A DNA stretch of 64,000 bases from Methylotenera sp. GTDB lineage: Bacteria; Pseudomonadota; Gammaproteobacteria; Burkholderiales; Methylophilaceae. Shown one piece after another: positions 1 through 6,486 of the stretch. A model generated the notes under the pieces. That model was not told where the DNA came from and made no database searches. It was given only the letters and a program-made list of their open reading frames with translations. The stretch spans positions 1 to 64,000 of the forward strand of contig JAUSAG010000009.1 in NCBI GenBank assembly GCA_030652995.1, in the 5' to 3' direction. Position numbers and translations under genes: made by a program. Numbering within the stretch: position 1 is the stretch's first letter; each line of letters opens with the position of its first letter.

Positions 1-1
1 T

Positions 2-103
2 GCGACACTGGAAACGGTGCGGGCTTACGTGGATGCACAAGGTACGATGGAGCATGGAAGAAAATCAGAAACTAAAAAACTAAAATCAAAACCGCCCGCT
101 TGA
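2..103 (+). CDS. C-terminal end of an unidentified gene (cut by window edge)
   Basis: An open frame enters from the left edge and runs 33 codons to a TGA at 101-103. The visible tail has an amphipathic stretch (ETVRAYVDAQG) and then a Lys-rich end finishing KSKPPA. I do not recognise the family, and too little is visible to assign one. It is followed by about 190 bases without a gene before pqqA. Confidence 0.35.
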   Translation, partial: ATLETVRAYVDAQGTMEHGRKSETKKLKSKPPA

Positions 104-220
104 CCCACCTCTTGCCTCAAAGCTGGTTCGGAATTCGGCTAAGAGGGGCAATGCGCGGGCAAATGTTCATGATTTTACTTAGCTGTCATTCATGAGTAGC
201 AATAGTGCTGATTTATAAGT

Positions 221-239
221 TGAGTTCATAATGAACTCA
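221..239. promoter_or_regulatory. Perfect palindrome upstream of pqqA (candidate operator)
   Basis: The arms TGAGTTCA and TGAACTCA are exact reverse complements separated by TAA. The site lies 52 bases before the pqqA start, just after a TATAAG hexamer at 214-219 that could be a -10 box. Size and symmetry fit a dimeric-regulator operator, but no matching -35 box is obvious and the regulator is unknown. Confidence 0.45.
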
Positions 240-290
240 CTCGAACAGACATGTTGTCAGTTCAAAATAAATAACACTTTGGAGAATATT

Positions 291-362
291 ATGTGGACTA
301 AACCAGCTGCTACTGAAATGCGTTTTGGCTTTGAAGTAACAATGTACGTAATGAACAAATAA
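291..362 (+). CDS. pqqA: PqqA, precursor peptide of pyrroloquinoline quinone
   Basis: This 23-residue peptide begins [10 protein letters not shown] and contains EVTMY. In known PqqA peptides the Glu and Tyr of the E-x3-Y motif are cross-linked by the radical-SAM enzyme PqqE and become the PQQ cofactor; here they are E15 and Y19, the same spacing and position as in Klebsiella PqqA. GGAG at 281-284 lies 6 bases before the ATG. No pqqB, C, D or E follows. Instead a terminator comes 22 bases after the stop, so this is a free-standing copy, and the maturation enzymes must be encoded elsewhere. PQQ serves periplasmic methanol and glucose dehydrogenases, which suits a methylotroph. Recognition is confident because the motif and length are diagnostic. 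Confidence 0.93.
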   Translation: MWTKPAATEMRFGFEVTMYVMNK

Positions 363-383
363 TCATTGTTCTAGCTACAAGAT

Positions 384-409
384 AACCCGGCTTAGGCTGG
401 GTTTTTTTA
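384..409 (+). terminator. Rho-independent terminator after pqqA
   Basis: An 8-bp stem (384-391 with 396-403, including one G-U pair) closes a TTAG loop and runs into a T-tract to about 409. It isolates pqqA as a single-gene transcript. Confidence 0.85.
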
Positions 410-532
410 TGTCTGTGTGTTTAATACTTGATGACAGGCGTGTGTTTCATAGACCATACCCAAGCCCAAACACAGACAAAGGCGCGGCGGTGGCAGTTAA
501 AGAATGGTTAAAGTTAAATGGAGTGAAACCCA

Positions 533-865
533 ATGAATAAAATGCAGATAAACGACATAAACGCCGTGATTAGTTATGACCCTGATATAAACCTGTTTCG
601 TGGTGAGTTTGTAGGGCTTAATGGCTATGCAGACTTTTACGCAGCGGACGTGGAAGGCTTGAGAAAAGAAGGTGCGCTATCACTCAAGGTATTTTTAGAG
701 GCTTGCGAAGCTGATAACGTAAACCCCTACAAACATTATTCAGGCAAATTGATTGCACGAATAGCCCCTGACTTGCACGCACTGGCAGCCGAAACAGCCA
801 AAGCCGAAGGGGTAAGCCTAAACGCACTAATTGAGCGTGCTATACAGCATGAAATAGCCGCATAA
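533..865 (+). CDS. HicB-family antitoxin-like protein without a visible HicA
   Basis: The 110-residue protein has the HicB layout: an N-terminal partial RNase-H-like fold (residues about 5-60, with ISYDPDINLFRGEF and the conserved Y/F-x-ADVEGLR) and a C-terminal ribbon-helix-helix segment (residues about 68-105, IARIAPDLHALAAETAKAEG). HicB normally neutralises the small mRNA-cleaving toxin HicA and represses the operon. I see no HicA-like ORF on either side, so this is a solitary relative or an orphan antitoxin. GGAG at 519-522 supports the ATG at 533; a second ATG at 542 is possible. Family assignment is good, but the functional role is inference. Confidence 0.75.
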   Translation: MNKMQINDINAVISYDPDINLFRGEFVGLNGYADFYAADVEGLRKEGALSLKVFLEACEADNVNPYKHYSGKLIARIAPDLHALAAETAKAEGVSLNALIERAIQHEIAA

Positions 866-994
866 AGCCCATTACGCGCTATAAGCGATTATTTAAATTA
901 ACAACATTTTCATGTTGGAGTTCCCCTTACTGGCTTACTGGCTTTATATTTCTTCGCCAAATACTTGGTCATGCTCAGATCCAATTATCCTTTT

Positions 995-1070
995 AACTGT
1001 CTATCAAATCGATTAAAACTGTCTATTGGGTATTGTAAAGCTGTCTATACTATATATAATAACTGTCTAT
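995..1070 (+). repeat. Four direct repeats (ACTGTCTAT-type) at exact 22-bp spacing
   Basis: Copies of AACTGTCTAT start at 995, 1017 and 1061, with a one-base variant (AGCTGTCTAT) at 1039. Successive starts are exactly 22 bases apart, about two helical turns, so all four lie on one DNA face. The intervening 12-base segments are unrelated. The array covers the promoter of the next gene: copy 3 sits between its -35 and -10 boxes and copy 4 directly follows the -10. This geometry is expected of an operator for a cooperatively binding repressor, possibly the downstream HTH protein itself. Confidence 0.85.
1033..1060 (+). promoter_or_regulatory. Sigma-70-like promoter inside the 22-bp repeat array
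   Basis: TTGTAA (1033-1038), a 16-base spacer and TATAAT (1055-1060) form a near-consensus promoter about 30 bases before the ATG at 1091. The spacer contains one complete repeat copy, so repeat binding and polymerase binding should exclude each other. Confidence 0.65.
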
Positions 1071-1090
1071 CGTTCTATTTGGTGGACTGT

Positions 1091-2104
1091 ATGCGAGAGA
1101 GAACTAAAAATATCCGTGACTATATGCTTGATCTATGTAGATCAAGGACGCTTAACGTTGCTAGTGAGGCGGCGGCGCACTTTGGTATGACAAAACAATC
1201 TGCTGCGAAGCATCTTCAAGCCTTAGAGTTAGAAGGTCTTGTCGTGTCAACAGGTAGTACCAAAGCTAAGGTCTCTGTTCTTGCCGTGTTAAAAAAGCAA
1301 ACCTGGAAATTTACCAGGGACGGTTTGCGCGAGGACATCGTTTGGCGTGAGAGCCTTGAACCATTGATTCACGACCTCCCCGAGAATGCTCACAACATAT
1401 GGCACTATGGCGTTACTGAGATGGTTAATAACGCAGTTGACCATTCTGAAGGCACCGAAGTTGTCATCGATCTCGAGCGTACGGCTTTGGATACAACAGT
1501 CAGGATTTCAGATAACGGCGAAGGTATCTTTCATCGCATTCAACGATTAGTAGGGCTTTATGATCCACGTGAATCTATTTTAGAGCTATCTAAGGGCAAG
1601 CTGACAACAGACCCAGCGAATCACTCCGGTGAGGGCATATTCTTTACTTCACGTGTATTCGATATGTTTACGATACTTTCTAGAACGTTGTACTTCTCAC
1701 ACCAAGCTGAGAAAGATGATTGGCTAATCGACTACGATGTAGATGTGCCAGGCACAATAGTTAGATTGAAATTAGCTAACAACTGTGAGCGAACACTTAA
1801 ATCTGTTATGGATTATTACGCTGAGCCTGACGAGTTTTCATTTAGTAAAACGACAGTACCAGTTAGGCTTGCAAGGCACGAAGGTGAAAAGCTTGTATCT
1901 AGATCTCAAGCTAAACGTTTGGTGGCGCGGTTTGAAAAGTTCAAAACAGTTATGCTTGATTTCGATGGTGTGGAGGAGATCGGTCAAGGCTTTGCAGATG
2001 AGATTTTTAGAGTCTTTGCAAACTCACACCCCGGAGTTGAGCTCATACCTATTAATGCAACAGTAGCCGTGCGCCAGATGATTAGCAGAGCTCTGGCAGC
2101 ATAA
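1091..2104 (+). CDS. HTH / histidine-kinase-like ATPase / STAS-like (DUF4325) regulator
   Basis: This 337-residue protein has three parts. A winged-helix HTH (about 1-75) includes AAAHFGMTKQSAAKHLQALELEG. A GHKL-type ATPase domain has N-box E110-MVNNAVDHS, G1 box D141-NGEGIF and G2 box H178-SGEGIFF. A C-terminal STAS-like DUF4325 domain (about 267-335) includes VMLDFDGVEEIGQGFADEIF. There is no phosphoacceptor-His segment, so it is probably not a classical kinase; it resembles the anti-sigma kinase plus STAS logic condensed into one DNA-binding protein. The ATG at 1091 is chosen because GGTGGA precedes it and because the frame upstream reads through the promoter and repeat array. A 20-base inverted repeat lies within its early codons. 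The stop directly abuts a truncated higB, suggesting the gene was inserted there. The biological role is unknown. Confidence 0.7.
   Translation: MRERTKNIRDYMLDLCRSRTLNVASEAAAHFGMTKQSAAKHLQALELEGLVVSTGSTKAKVSVLAVLKKQTWKFTRDGLREDIVWRESLEPLIHDLPENAHNIWHYGVTEMVNNAVDHSEGTEVVIDLERTALDTTVRISDNGEGIFHRIQRLVGLYDPRESILELSKGKLTTDPANHSGEGIFFTSRVFDMFTILSRTLYFSHQAEKDDWLIDYDVDVPGTIVRLKLANNCERTLKSVMDYYAEPDEFSFSKTTVPVRLARHEGEKLVSRSQAKRLVARFEKFKTVMLDFDGVEEIGQGFADEIFRVFANSHPGVELIPINATVAVRQMISRALAA
1127..1146. promoter_or_regulatory. Inverted repeat within the first codons of the HTH/ATPase gene
   Basis: The 9-base arms CTTGATCTA and TAGATCAAG are exact reverse complements around TG. The site overlaps codons 13-19 of the gene starting at 1091. 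It could be an intragenic operator or an mRNA hairpin near the translation start, or it could be coincidental to the coding sequence. Confidence 0.35.
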
Positions 2105-2194
2105 AAGTGTAATGGTAATTGGCGCATGACTTTTATGTTTGAAGGCGAAAATTCGGTTCTGGTTGATTATCAGGACTACCACTATGAGATGTGA
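2105..2194 (+). pseudogene. C-terminal remnant of a HigB-type (RelE/ParE) toxin gene
   Basis: In frame directly after the upstream stop codon, 29 codons encode a tail containing GNWRMTFMFEGEN and LVDYQDYH, which match the last quarter of HigB toxins (mRNA-cleaving RelE/ParE fold). It ends at TGA 2192-2194, immediately before higA, the canonical higB-higA order. The N-terminal two thirds are absent and no start codon or RBS is present in this stub, so it cannot make active toxin. The deletion endpoint coincides with the end of the HTH/ATPase gene. Confidence 0.8.
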
Positions 2195-2196
2195 AT

Positions 2197-2490
2197 ATGA
2201 ACAAGATGCACAATCCACCACATCCGAGTGAAACGCTAAAAGAGGATGTACTGCCAGCGCTGGGCTTAACGGTCACAGAAGCGGCTGAGCAGCTAGGCAT
2301 TGCCCGTGTAACACTCTCTCGCATGATTAACGGCCATGCGGCAATTAGTGCTGATATGGCTATTCGTTTGTCGCAATGGCTTGGGGGTACGGCTGAGATA
2401 TGGCTACTTTTACAGCTTCAGTATGACTTATGGCATGCAGAGAAAAATAGCAAGATTAAGATTAAGCCAGCACAACAGTTGGCGACATAG
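2197..2490 (+). CDS. higA: HigA-family antitoxin, XRE-type HTH
   Basis: The 97-residue protein opens [20 protein letters not shown], the hallmark start of HigA/VapI-type antidotes, followed by an XRE helix-turn-helix (residues about 24-60, [23 protein letters not shown]) and the [19 protein letters not shown] segment typical of the family. HigA binds and neutralises HigB and represses the operon. Here its partner survives only as a C-terminal stub upstream, so HigA is an orphan antitoxin or a free-standing regulator. ATG 2197 is preferred; GTG at 2191 is an alternative that overlaps the stub's stop codon. Confidence 0.85.
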   Translation: MNKMHNPPHPSETLKEDVLPALGLTVTEAAEQLGIARVTLSRMINGHAAISADMAIRLSQWLGGTAEIWLLLQLQYDLWHAEKNSKIKIKPAQQLAT

Positions 2491-2650
2491 AGAGCTAACC
2501 GCCGCCTGACGGTCTCAGGCAAAAGCGGCAACACCGGCATCTTTTCGAGGGGCACCAGTGAATTTATAGGCTGTACATCACCCATTTATTGGAGTGGCGC
2601 GGCTTTTCTGAGATAATGATGTTTTGATTTTTTAATGGGAGCTAAATAAA

Positions 2651-2962
2651 ATGGCGCAATTTGATCATGTCAGCGTAAAAAAGAAAGCTAACATTTATTT
2701 TGATGGTAAATGTGTGAGTCATACCGTGATGTTTCCTAATGGAACACGTAGCACCATTGGGGTGATTTTTCCTAGCACACTTACATTTAATACCGCGGCA
2801 CCTGAGCTGATGGAAATTAATACAGGTGTTTGTAAAGTACGTATCAAAGGTGAAGATGCCTGGAAAACATACAGTGCAGGCGAGAAATTTACGGTTCCAG
2901 GAAACTCGTCATTTGATATTGAAACAGTAGAGACATTAGATTACGTTTGTCATTTTGAGTAA
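2651..2962 (+). CDS. ppnP: Pyrimidine/purine nucleoside phosphorylase (DUF1255 cupin)
   Basis: This 103-residue single-domain cupin matches PpnP (formerly YaiE): [20 protein letters not shown], then [18 protein letters not shown], then [10 protein letters not shown] and a C-terminal YVCHFE. PpnP phosphorolyses several nucleosides to base and ribose-1-phosphate in salvage. Length equals the family norm. GGGAGC lies just before the ATG. It is a single-gene unit after the toxin-antitoxin remnant and marks the return to core chromosome content. Confidence 0.9.
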   Translation: MAQFDHVSVKKKANIYFDGKCVSHTVMFPNGTRSTIGVIFPSTLTFNTAAPELMEINTGVCKVRIKGEDAWKTYSAGEKFTVPGNSSFDIETVETLDYVCHFE

Positions 2963-3108
2963 TTATTAGCCTCAGATTTACACGGATGAAGCTTGATATT
3001 GAAATTTCATGTTTATTTCTTAACATAAATTAAAGTAAGTAGCTGTGTTTGAATTTATCGGCGTTTATCTGTTTCTATCTGCGGCCAGTTTGATTTTTAA
3101 GGATTTTT

Positions 3109-3603
3109 ATGCCTTCATTTGATATAAGTTCAGAAGTGGATATGGTTGCATTGAAAAATGCGATTGATACTGCGGGTAAGCAAATTACCAATCGTTATGA
3201 CTTCAAAGGTACTTCAGCCAAGGTTGAGCTAAACGAGAAAGATAGTCTCATCACTTTGTTTGGCGATAATGATTTTCAGTTGGATCAAATTAAAGATATT
3301 TTGTTGCCTGGCATGGAGAAAAAAGAGCCTGATTCATCCAAGCGACTTGATCACCAGGATGTGCAAAAAGTGGGTGGCAATAAAGTGAAGCAAGTGCTTA
3401 AAATTAAAGACGGTATTGATAGTGATTTAGCCAAACGTATTAGTAAGCTGATTAAAGATTCCGGTTTGAAAGTACAGGCCAGCATTCAGGGTGATACGGT
3501 ACGTGTCAATGGTGCCAAGCGCGATTTATTGCAAGATGCAATTGCATTTGTAAAAAAGAATGTAACGGATTTTCCGTTGCAGTTTGGTAATTTTAGAGAT
3601 TAA
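3109..3603 (+). CDS. yajQ: YajQ-family cyclic di-GMP / nucleotide-binding protein
   Basis: The 164-residue product is a full-length UPF0234/YajQ protein. It starts MPSFDISSEVDMVALKNAID, has the TNRYDFKGTSAKVEL core, and ends FPLQFGNFRD. The family consists of two ferredoxin-like subdomains; some members bind cyclic di-GMP and modulate transcription factors, and others bind nucleic acid. AAGGA precedes the ATG. A diguanylate cyclase occurs at 39.9 kb in the same window, but no direct link can be shown. Confidence 0.92.
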   Translation: MPSFDISSEVDMVALKNAIDTAGKQITNRYDFKGTSAKVELNEKDSLITLFGDNDFQLDQIKDILLPGMEKKEPDSSKRLDHQDVQKVGGNKVKQVLKIKDGIDSDLAKRISKLIKDSGLKVQASIQGDTVRVNGAKRDLLQDAIAFVKKNVTDFPLQFGNFRD

Positions 3604-3624
3604 CCAACTCTAGCCAACTCTCGA

Positions 3625-3843
3625 CCGTCATTCCAGCGTACCAGTGCTTGGCATCACCGTGGAATATATGTGCTAAAGCACATTATTCACACGTGATAGG
3701 CAGGTTTCAAGGTAACAACTATTGATTTAAAATAAAAATCGTTAAATATAAAATGCTTAAAAGAAAAATTTGCCATCAATCCAATCATGCTAATCACAGC
3801 ATCTTGCACCTCGACTGGATTCCAGCCTACTCTGGAATGACGG
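3625..3843. repeat. Segment bounded by 12-bp inverted repeats (REP/MITE-like)
   Basis: CCGTCATTCCAG at 3625-3636 and its exact complement CTGGAATGACGG at 3832-3843 bracket a 195-base non-coding spacer between yajQ and cimA. The right arm also pairs with ATTCCAG at 3819-3825 to form a compact hairpin. This looks like a dispersed palindromic element. No transposase is present, and target duplications are not evident. Confidence 0.55.
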
Positions 3844-3871
3844 AGTGCCTGTGGTGCAAAGGTCATTACAA

Positions 3872-5443
3872 ATGATGCAAAGTAAAGTAACGGCTTACGA
3901 TTCTACCCTGCGCGATGGTGCGCAAGCGCAAGGCGTTTCTTTTACCGTTGAAGATAAGCTCAAAATCGTACAGCAATTAGATGCGCTAGGCATTGGCTAC
4001 ATTGAAGCAGGCAATCCAGGCTCAAACCCTAAAGATTTAGAGTTTTTTAAGCGTGTGGCTGAGCTTAAGTTGCAACACGCTAAAATTATTGCATTTGGCA
4101 GTACGCGCCGTATTGGTATAAAAGCGGCAGATGACAATAACCTTCGTTCTTTATTAAGCGCAAATACACAATCCGTGGCGATTTTTGGCAAAAGTTGGGA
4201 TTACCAAGTCACCGATATTTTGCGCACCACGCTAGATGAAAATTTGAGGATGATAGCTGACACCATTGCCTATTTAAAACAGCAGGGCAAAGAGGTGGTG
4301 TTTGATGCCGAGCATTTTTACGATGGCTATAAAGCCAATGCACCATACGCGCTAGCCACCCTAAAAGCCGCCGCAGATGCAGGGGCTGATGTGCTTTGTC
4401 TTTGCGACACTAATGGTGGTACATTTTCAGATGAGATTTTTGCTGTTACGCAAACCGTGGTAAAAGCTTTTAATCTGCAAGTGGGCATCCATTGCCATAA
4501 TGATTGCGATATGGCGGTAGCTAATTCCGTGGCCGCCGTGCAAGCAGGCGCAAGCCAAGTGCAAGGCACCATTAACGGCATTGGAGAACGTTGCGGCAAT
4601 GCTAATTTAGTGTCTATCATCCCTAATTTGCAATTAAAGCTCGGCTTAAATTGCATACCAGCAGAAAATATCACCGCGCTTACGCATGTAGCACGTTTTG
4701 TGAGCGAAGTCGCGAATATGCCGTTTAACGATAAAGCGCCGTATGTGGGCAATGATGCGTTTTCGCACAAAGGCGGCATGCACATTGATGCGGTCAACAA
4801 AAACCCTATTTCTTATGAGCATATTAACCCAGAACAAGTCGGCAATATCCGCCATATTTTGGTTTCTGAAGTGGCAGGGCGGGGCGCATTGCTTTCAAAA
4901 TTACGCGAAATTGACGCTACGCTTGATAAAGATTCCACAGATACTCAACGCATTTTGGCGCGCATTAAAGCCCTAGAGCACGATGGCTATCAGTTTGAAA
5001 GCGCTGAAGCTTCTGTTCAACTTTTAGTGTTGCGAGAACTAGGCAAGTTACGCCCAAGTTTTGAGTTTAAAGAGTATCAAGTCAATATTCACGAACCTGC
5101 CCTCAACGGTGTTAATTCATTTGCGCACATAAAACTGGTGGTTAATGGGCAAGAAGAAACCACAACAGCCGAAGGCGATGGCCCAGTAAACGCGCTAGAT
5201 AAAGCCATGCGCCGTGCCTTAGAACGCTTTTACCCCGCCATTAAAACTGTGCGTTTAACCGATTACAAAGTGCGTGTATTGAATTCAGATCAAGCCACCG
5301 CCGCTAAAGTGCGCGTGTTGATTGAATCCGCCGACCAAAATGAAAGCTGGACGACTACAGGCGTTTCAACAGACGTGGTCGATGCTTCATGGCGTGCGCT
5401 AATTGATGCGATTGAGTATAAGTTGATGCGTGATTTGGTTTGA
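3872..5443 (+). CDS. cimA: (R)-citramalate synthase
   Basis: The 523-residue enzyme condenses acetyl-CoA with pyruvate to (R)-citramalate, the threonine-independent entry to isoleucine. The HMGL-like TIM barrel is clear: DSTLRDGAQAQGVSF near the start, HCHNDCDMAVANS metal ligands, and GTINGIGERCGNANL. A C-terminal LeuA-dimer/regulatory domain follows (about 390-523). Subfamily features, such as the FDAEHFYDGYKAN motif, fit CimA rather than 2-isopropylmalate synthase. ATG 3872 is preferred over the in-frame GTG at 3845 because AAAGG lies just upstream and the earlier codons overlap the repeat. Its citramalate would be processed by the leuCD and leuB products encoded 1-4 kb downstream, so the clustering makes metabolic sense. 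Confidence 0.93.
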   Translation: MMQSKVTAYDSTLRDGAQAQGVSFTVEDKLKIVQQLDALGIGYIEAGNPGSNPKDLEFFKRVAELKLQHAKIIAFGSTRRIGIKAADDNNLRSLLSANTQSVAIFGKSWDYQVTDILRTTLDENLRMIADTIAYLKQQGKEVVFDAEHFYDGYKANAPYALATLKAAADAGADVLCLCDTNGGTFSDEIFAVTQTVVKAFNLQVGIHCHNDCDMAVANSVAAVQAGASQVQGTINGIGERCGNANLVSIIPNLQLKLGLNCIPAENITALTHVARFVSEVANMPFNDKAPYVGNDAFSHKGGMHIDAVNKNPISYEHINPEQVGNIRHILVSEVAGRGALLSKLREIDATLDKDSTDTQRILARIKALEHDGYQFESAEASVQLLVLRELGKLRPSFEFKEYQVNIHEPALNGVNSFAHIKLVVNGQEETTTAEGDGPVNALDKAMRRALERFYPAIKTVRLTDYKVRVLNSDQATAAKVRVLIESADQNESWTTTGVSTDVVDASWRALIDAIEYKLMRDLV

Positions 5444-5573
5444 TTTTTTGGTTAGATTCGCTAGCTGACTGGTGTGCAAGATAACGCCTTTTGCACACCC
5501 TACGGCATAGCATGTCATTGCACCACCTCTGTAAGCTAATACCAATGATGTGCCTCTCACTCTTATTATTTTT

Positions 5574-6374
5574 TTAATCGTTCAATATTGCATCTGCCTG
5601 CAGCAAAACCAGTTTAAGTTGCTCTTGCTCCACAGGTCGCAAAGTCACTTGTTGGTAGCTGATCAAACCGTGTTGTGGGTGGTTAAATTCGCGCTGGCCG
5701 CCTTGTCTTTCTAACACGTCGTGTTGTTTCCAAAAGCGGTCAAATTCTGGATTGGCTTGCGTGAGTTCATACACCAACTTTTGTAGCGCTGGTTCTTCTA
5801 AGCGGCTGCGGCAATCGGCGCGAAATTCTGCTACCAGCCTGCGGGCGCGTAGCTCCCAATTCACTACAAATTGTTTTGCGTTGGCGTGTAAAAATACAAA
5901 GCGTAGCAAATTGGGTTGGAGTGATTCTTTGTTCCAAACATCCAACCAGCCGCTAAATAACGCCTCGGCCGGTTTGTTCCAAGCTAGTAAATCCCAGGTT
6001 CGCCCCATAATGTAGGCGGGTATTTGAATGCTATCAAGCATATTTACCAGCGTATCAGGTGCTGTGTCTGCTTCTAGCATATGGGCTTGTGGGTCTCGCC
6101 TATCGGCCATGTCAAACAAGTAGGTGCGTTCTGATTTGGTGAGTTTAAGTGCAGTGGCGAATCGTTCTAATGCTTCGGCTGATACATTAACCTTACGGCC
6201 TTGTTCTATCCACGTATACCATGTAGCGCTTATGCCTACGAGTTGCGCGACCTCTTCTCGGCGCAAGCCTGGTGTTCGCCTGCGCGCACCTGAGGGGAAT
6301 CCAAATTCTTCTGGTGTACCACGTTGGCGCAGTGCTTGTAAAAATTCAGCGAGCTCTTTACGTCTGGTATCCAT
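5574..6374 (-). CDS. MmyB-like XRE-family transcriptional regulator
   Basis: The 266-residue protein has an N-terminal XRE helix-turn-helix (about 8-85, GARRRTPGLRREEVAQLVGISATWYTWIEQGR) followed by the MmyB-like ligand-binding PAS-like domain (about 100-260, IPAYIMGRTWDLLAWN). Such proteins bind hydrophobic ligands and usually regulate an adjacent oxidoreductase gene. Here the divergent neighbour is leuC, 112 bases away, with a 7-bp inverted repeat in the shared gap. Whether it regulates leuC or only itself is not shown. It splits the cimA/leuCDB biosynthetic cluster, which is unusual. Confidence 0.88.
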   Translation of the reverse strand: MDTRRKELAEFLQALRQRGTPEEFGFPSGARRRTPGLRREEVAQLVGISATWYTWIEQGRKVNVSAEALERFATALKLTKSERTYLFDMADRRDPQAHMLEADTAPDTLVNMLDSIQIPAYIMGRTWDLLAWNKPAEALFSGWLDVWNKESLQPNLLRFVFLHANAKQFVVNWELRARRLVAEFRADCRSRLEEPALQKLVYELTQANPEFDRFWKQHDVLERQGGQREFNHPQHGLISYQQVTLRPVEQEQLKLVLLQADAILND

Positions 6375-6411
6375 TGATTACTCTATCCTGTTATGTTTAA
6401 TACTAGTATAA

Positions 6412-6449
6412 CCTATATCATTGTCAGGGTATTAAAATATAGGTATGCT
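6412..6449 (+). promoter_or_regulatory. Candidate leuC promoter with inverted repeat
   Basis: TTGTCA (6421-6426), a 17-base spacer and TATGCT (6444-6449) read toward leuC. CCTATAT (6412-6418) and ATATAGG (6437-6443) form a 7-bp inverted repeat that straddles the -35 box and ends against the -10. The site lies between leuC and the divergent MmyB-type regulator gene and could be that regulator's operator. Confidence 0.5.
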
Positions 6450-6486
6450 TGCGTTTTTGTTTGAGTTGGCAGTAATTTAAGGAGCT

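Noticed and set aside
409-540. A 43-codon ORF overlapping the HicB start by eight bases
   Set aside because: Its ATG lies inside the pqqA terminator T-tract, there is no ribosome site, and the sequence does not resemble HicA or another family.
995-1070. A short CRISPR-like array
   Set aside because: Repeats are only 10 bases with 12-base spacers, there are four copies, and no cas genes are present; the promoter overlap fits an operator much better.
965-1090. A longer N-terminus for the HTH/ATPase protein
   Set aside because: The extra 42 codons run through the repeat array and the promoter and contain no conserved residues; ATG 1091 has a ribosome site.
2504-2520. A terminator after higA
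   Set aside because: A 6-bp stem with a 5-base loop is present, but no T-run follows, so it is not strong enough to call.
3845-3871. GTG 3845 as the cimA start
   Set aside because: It begins next to the palindromic repeat and adds nine non-conserved residues; ATG 3872 with AAAGG upstream fits the family N-terminus.
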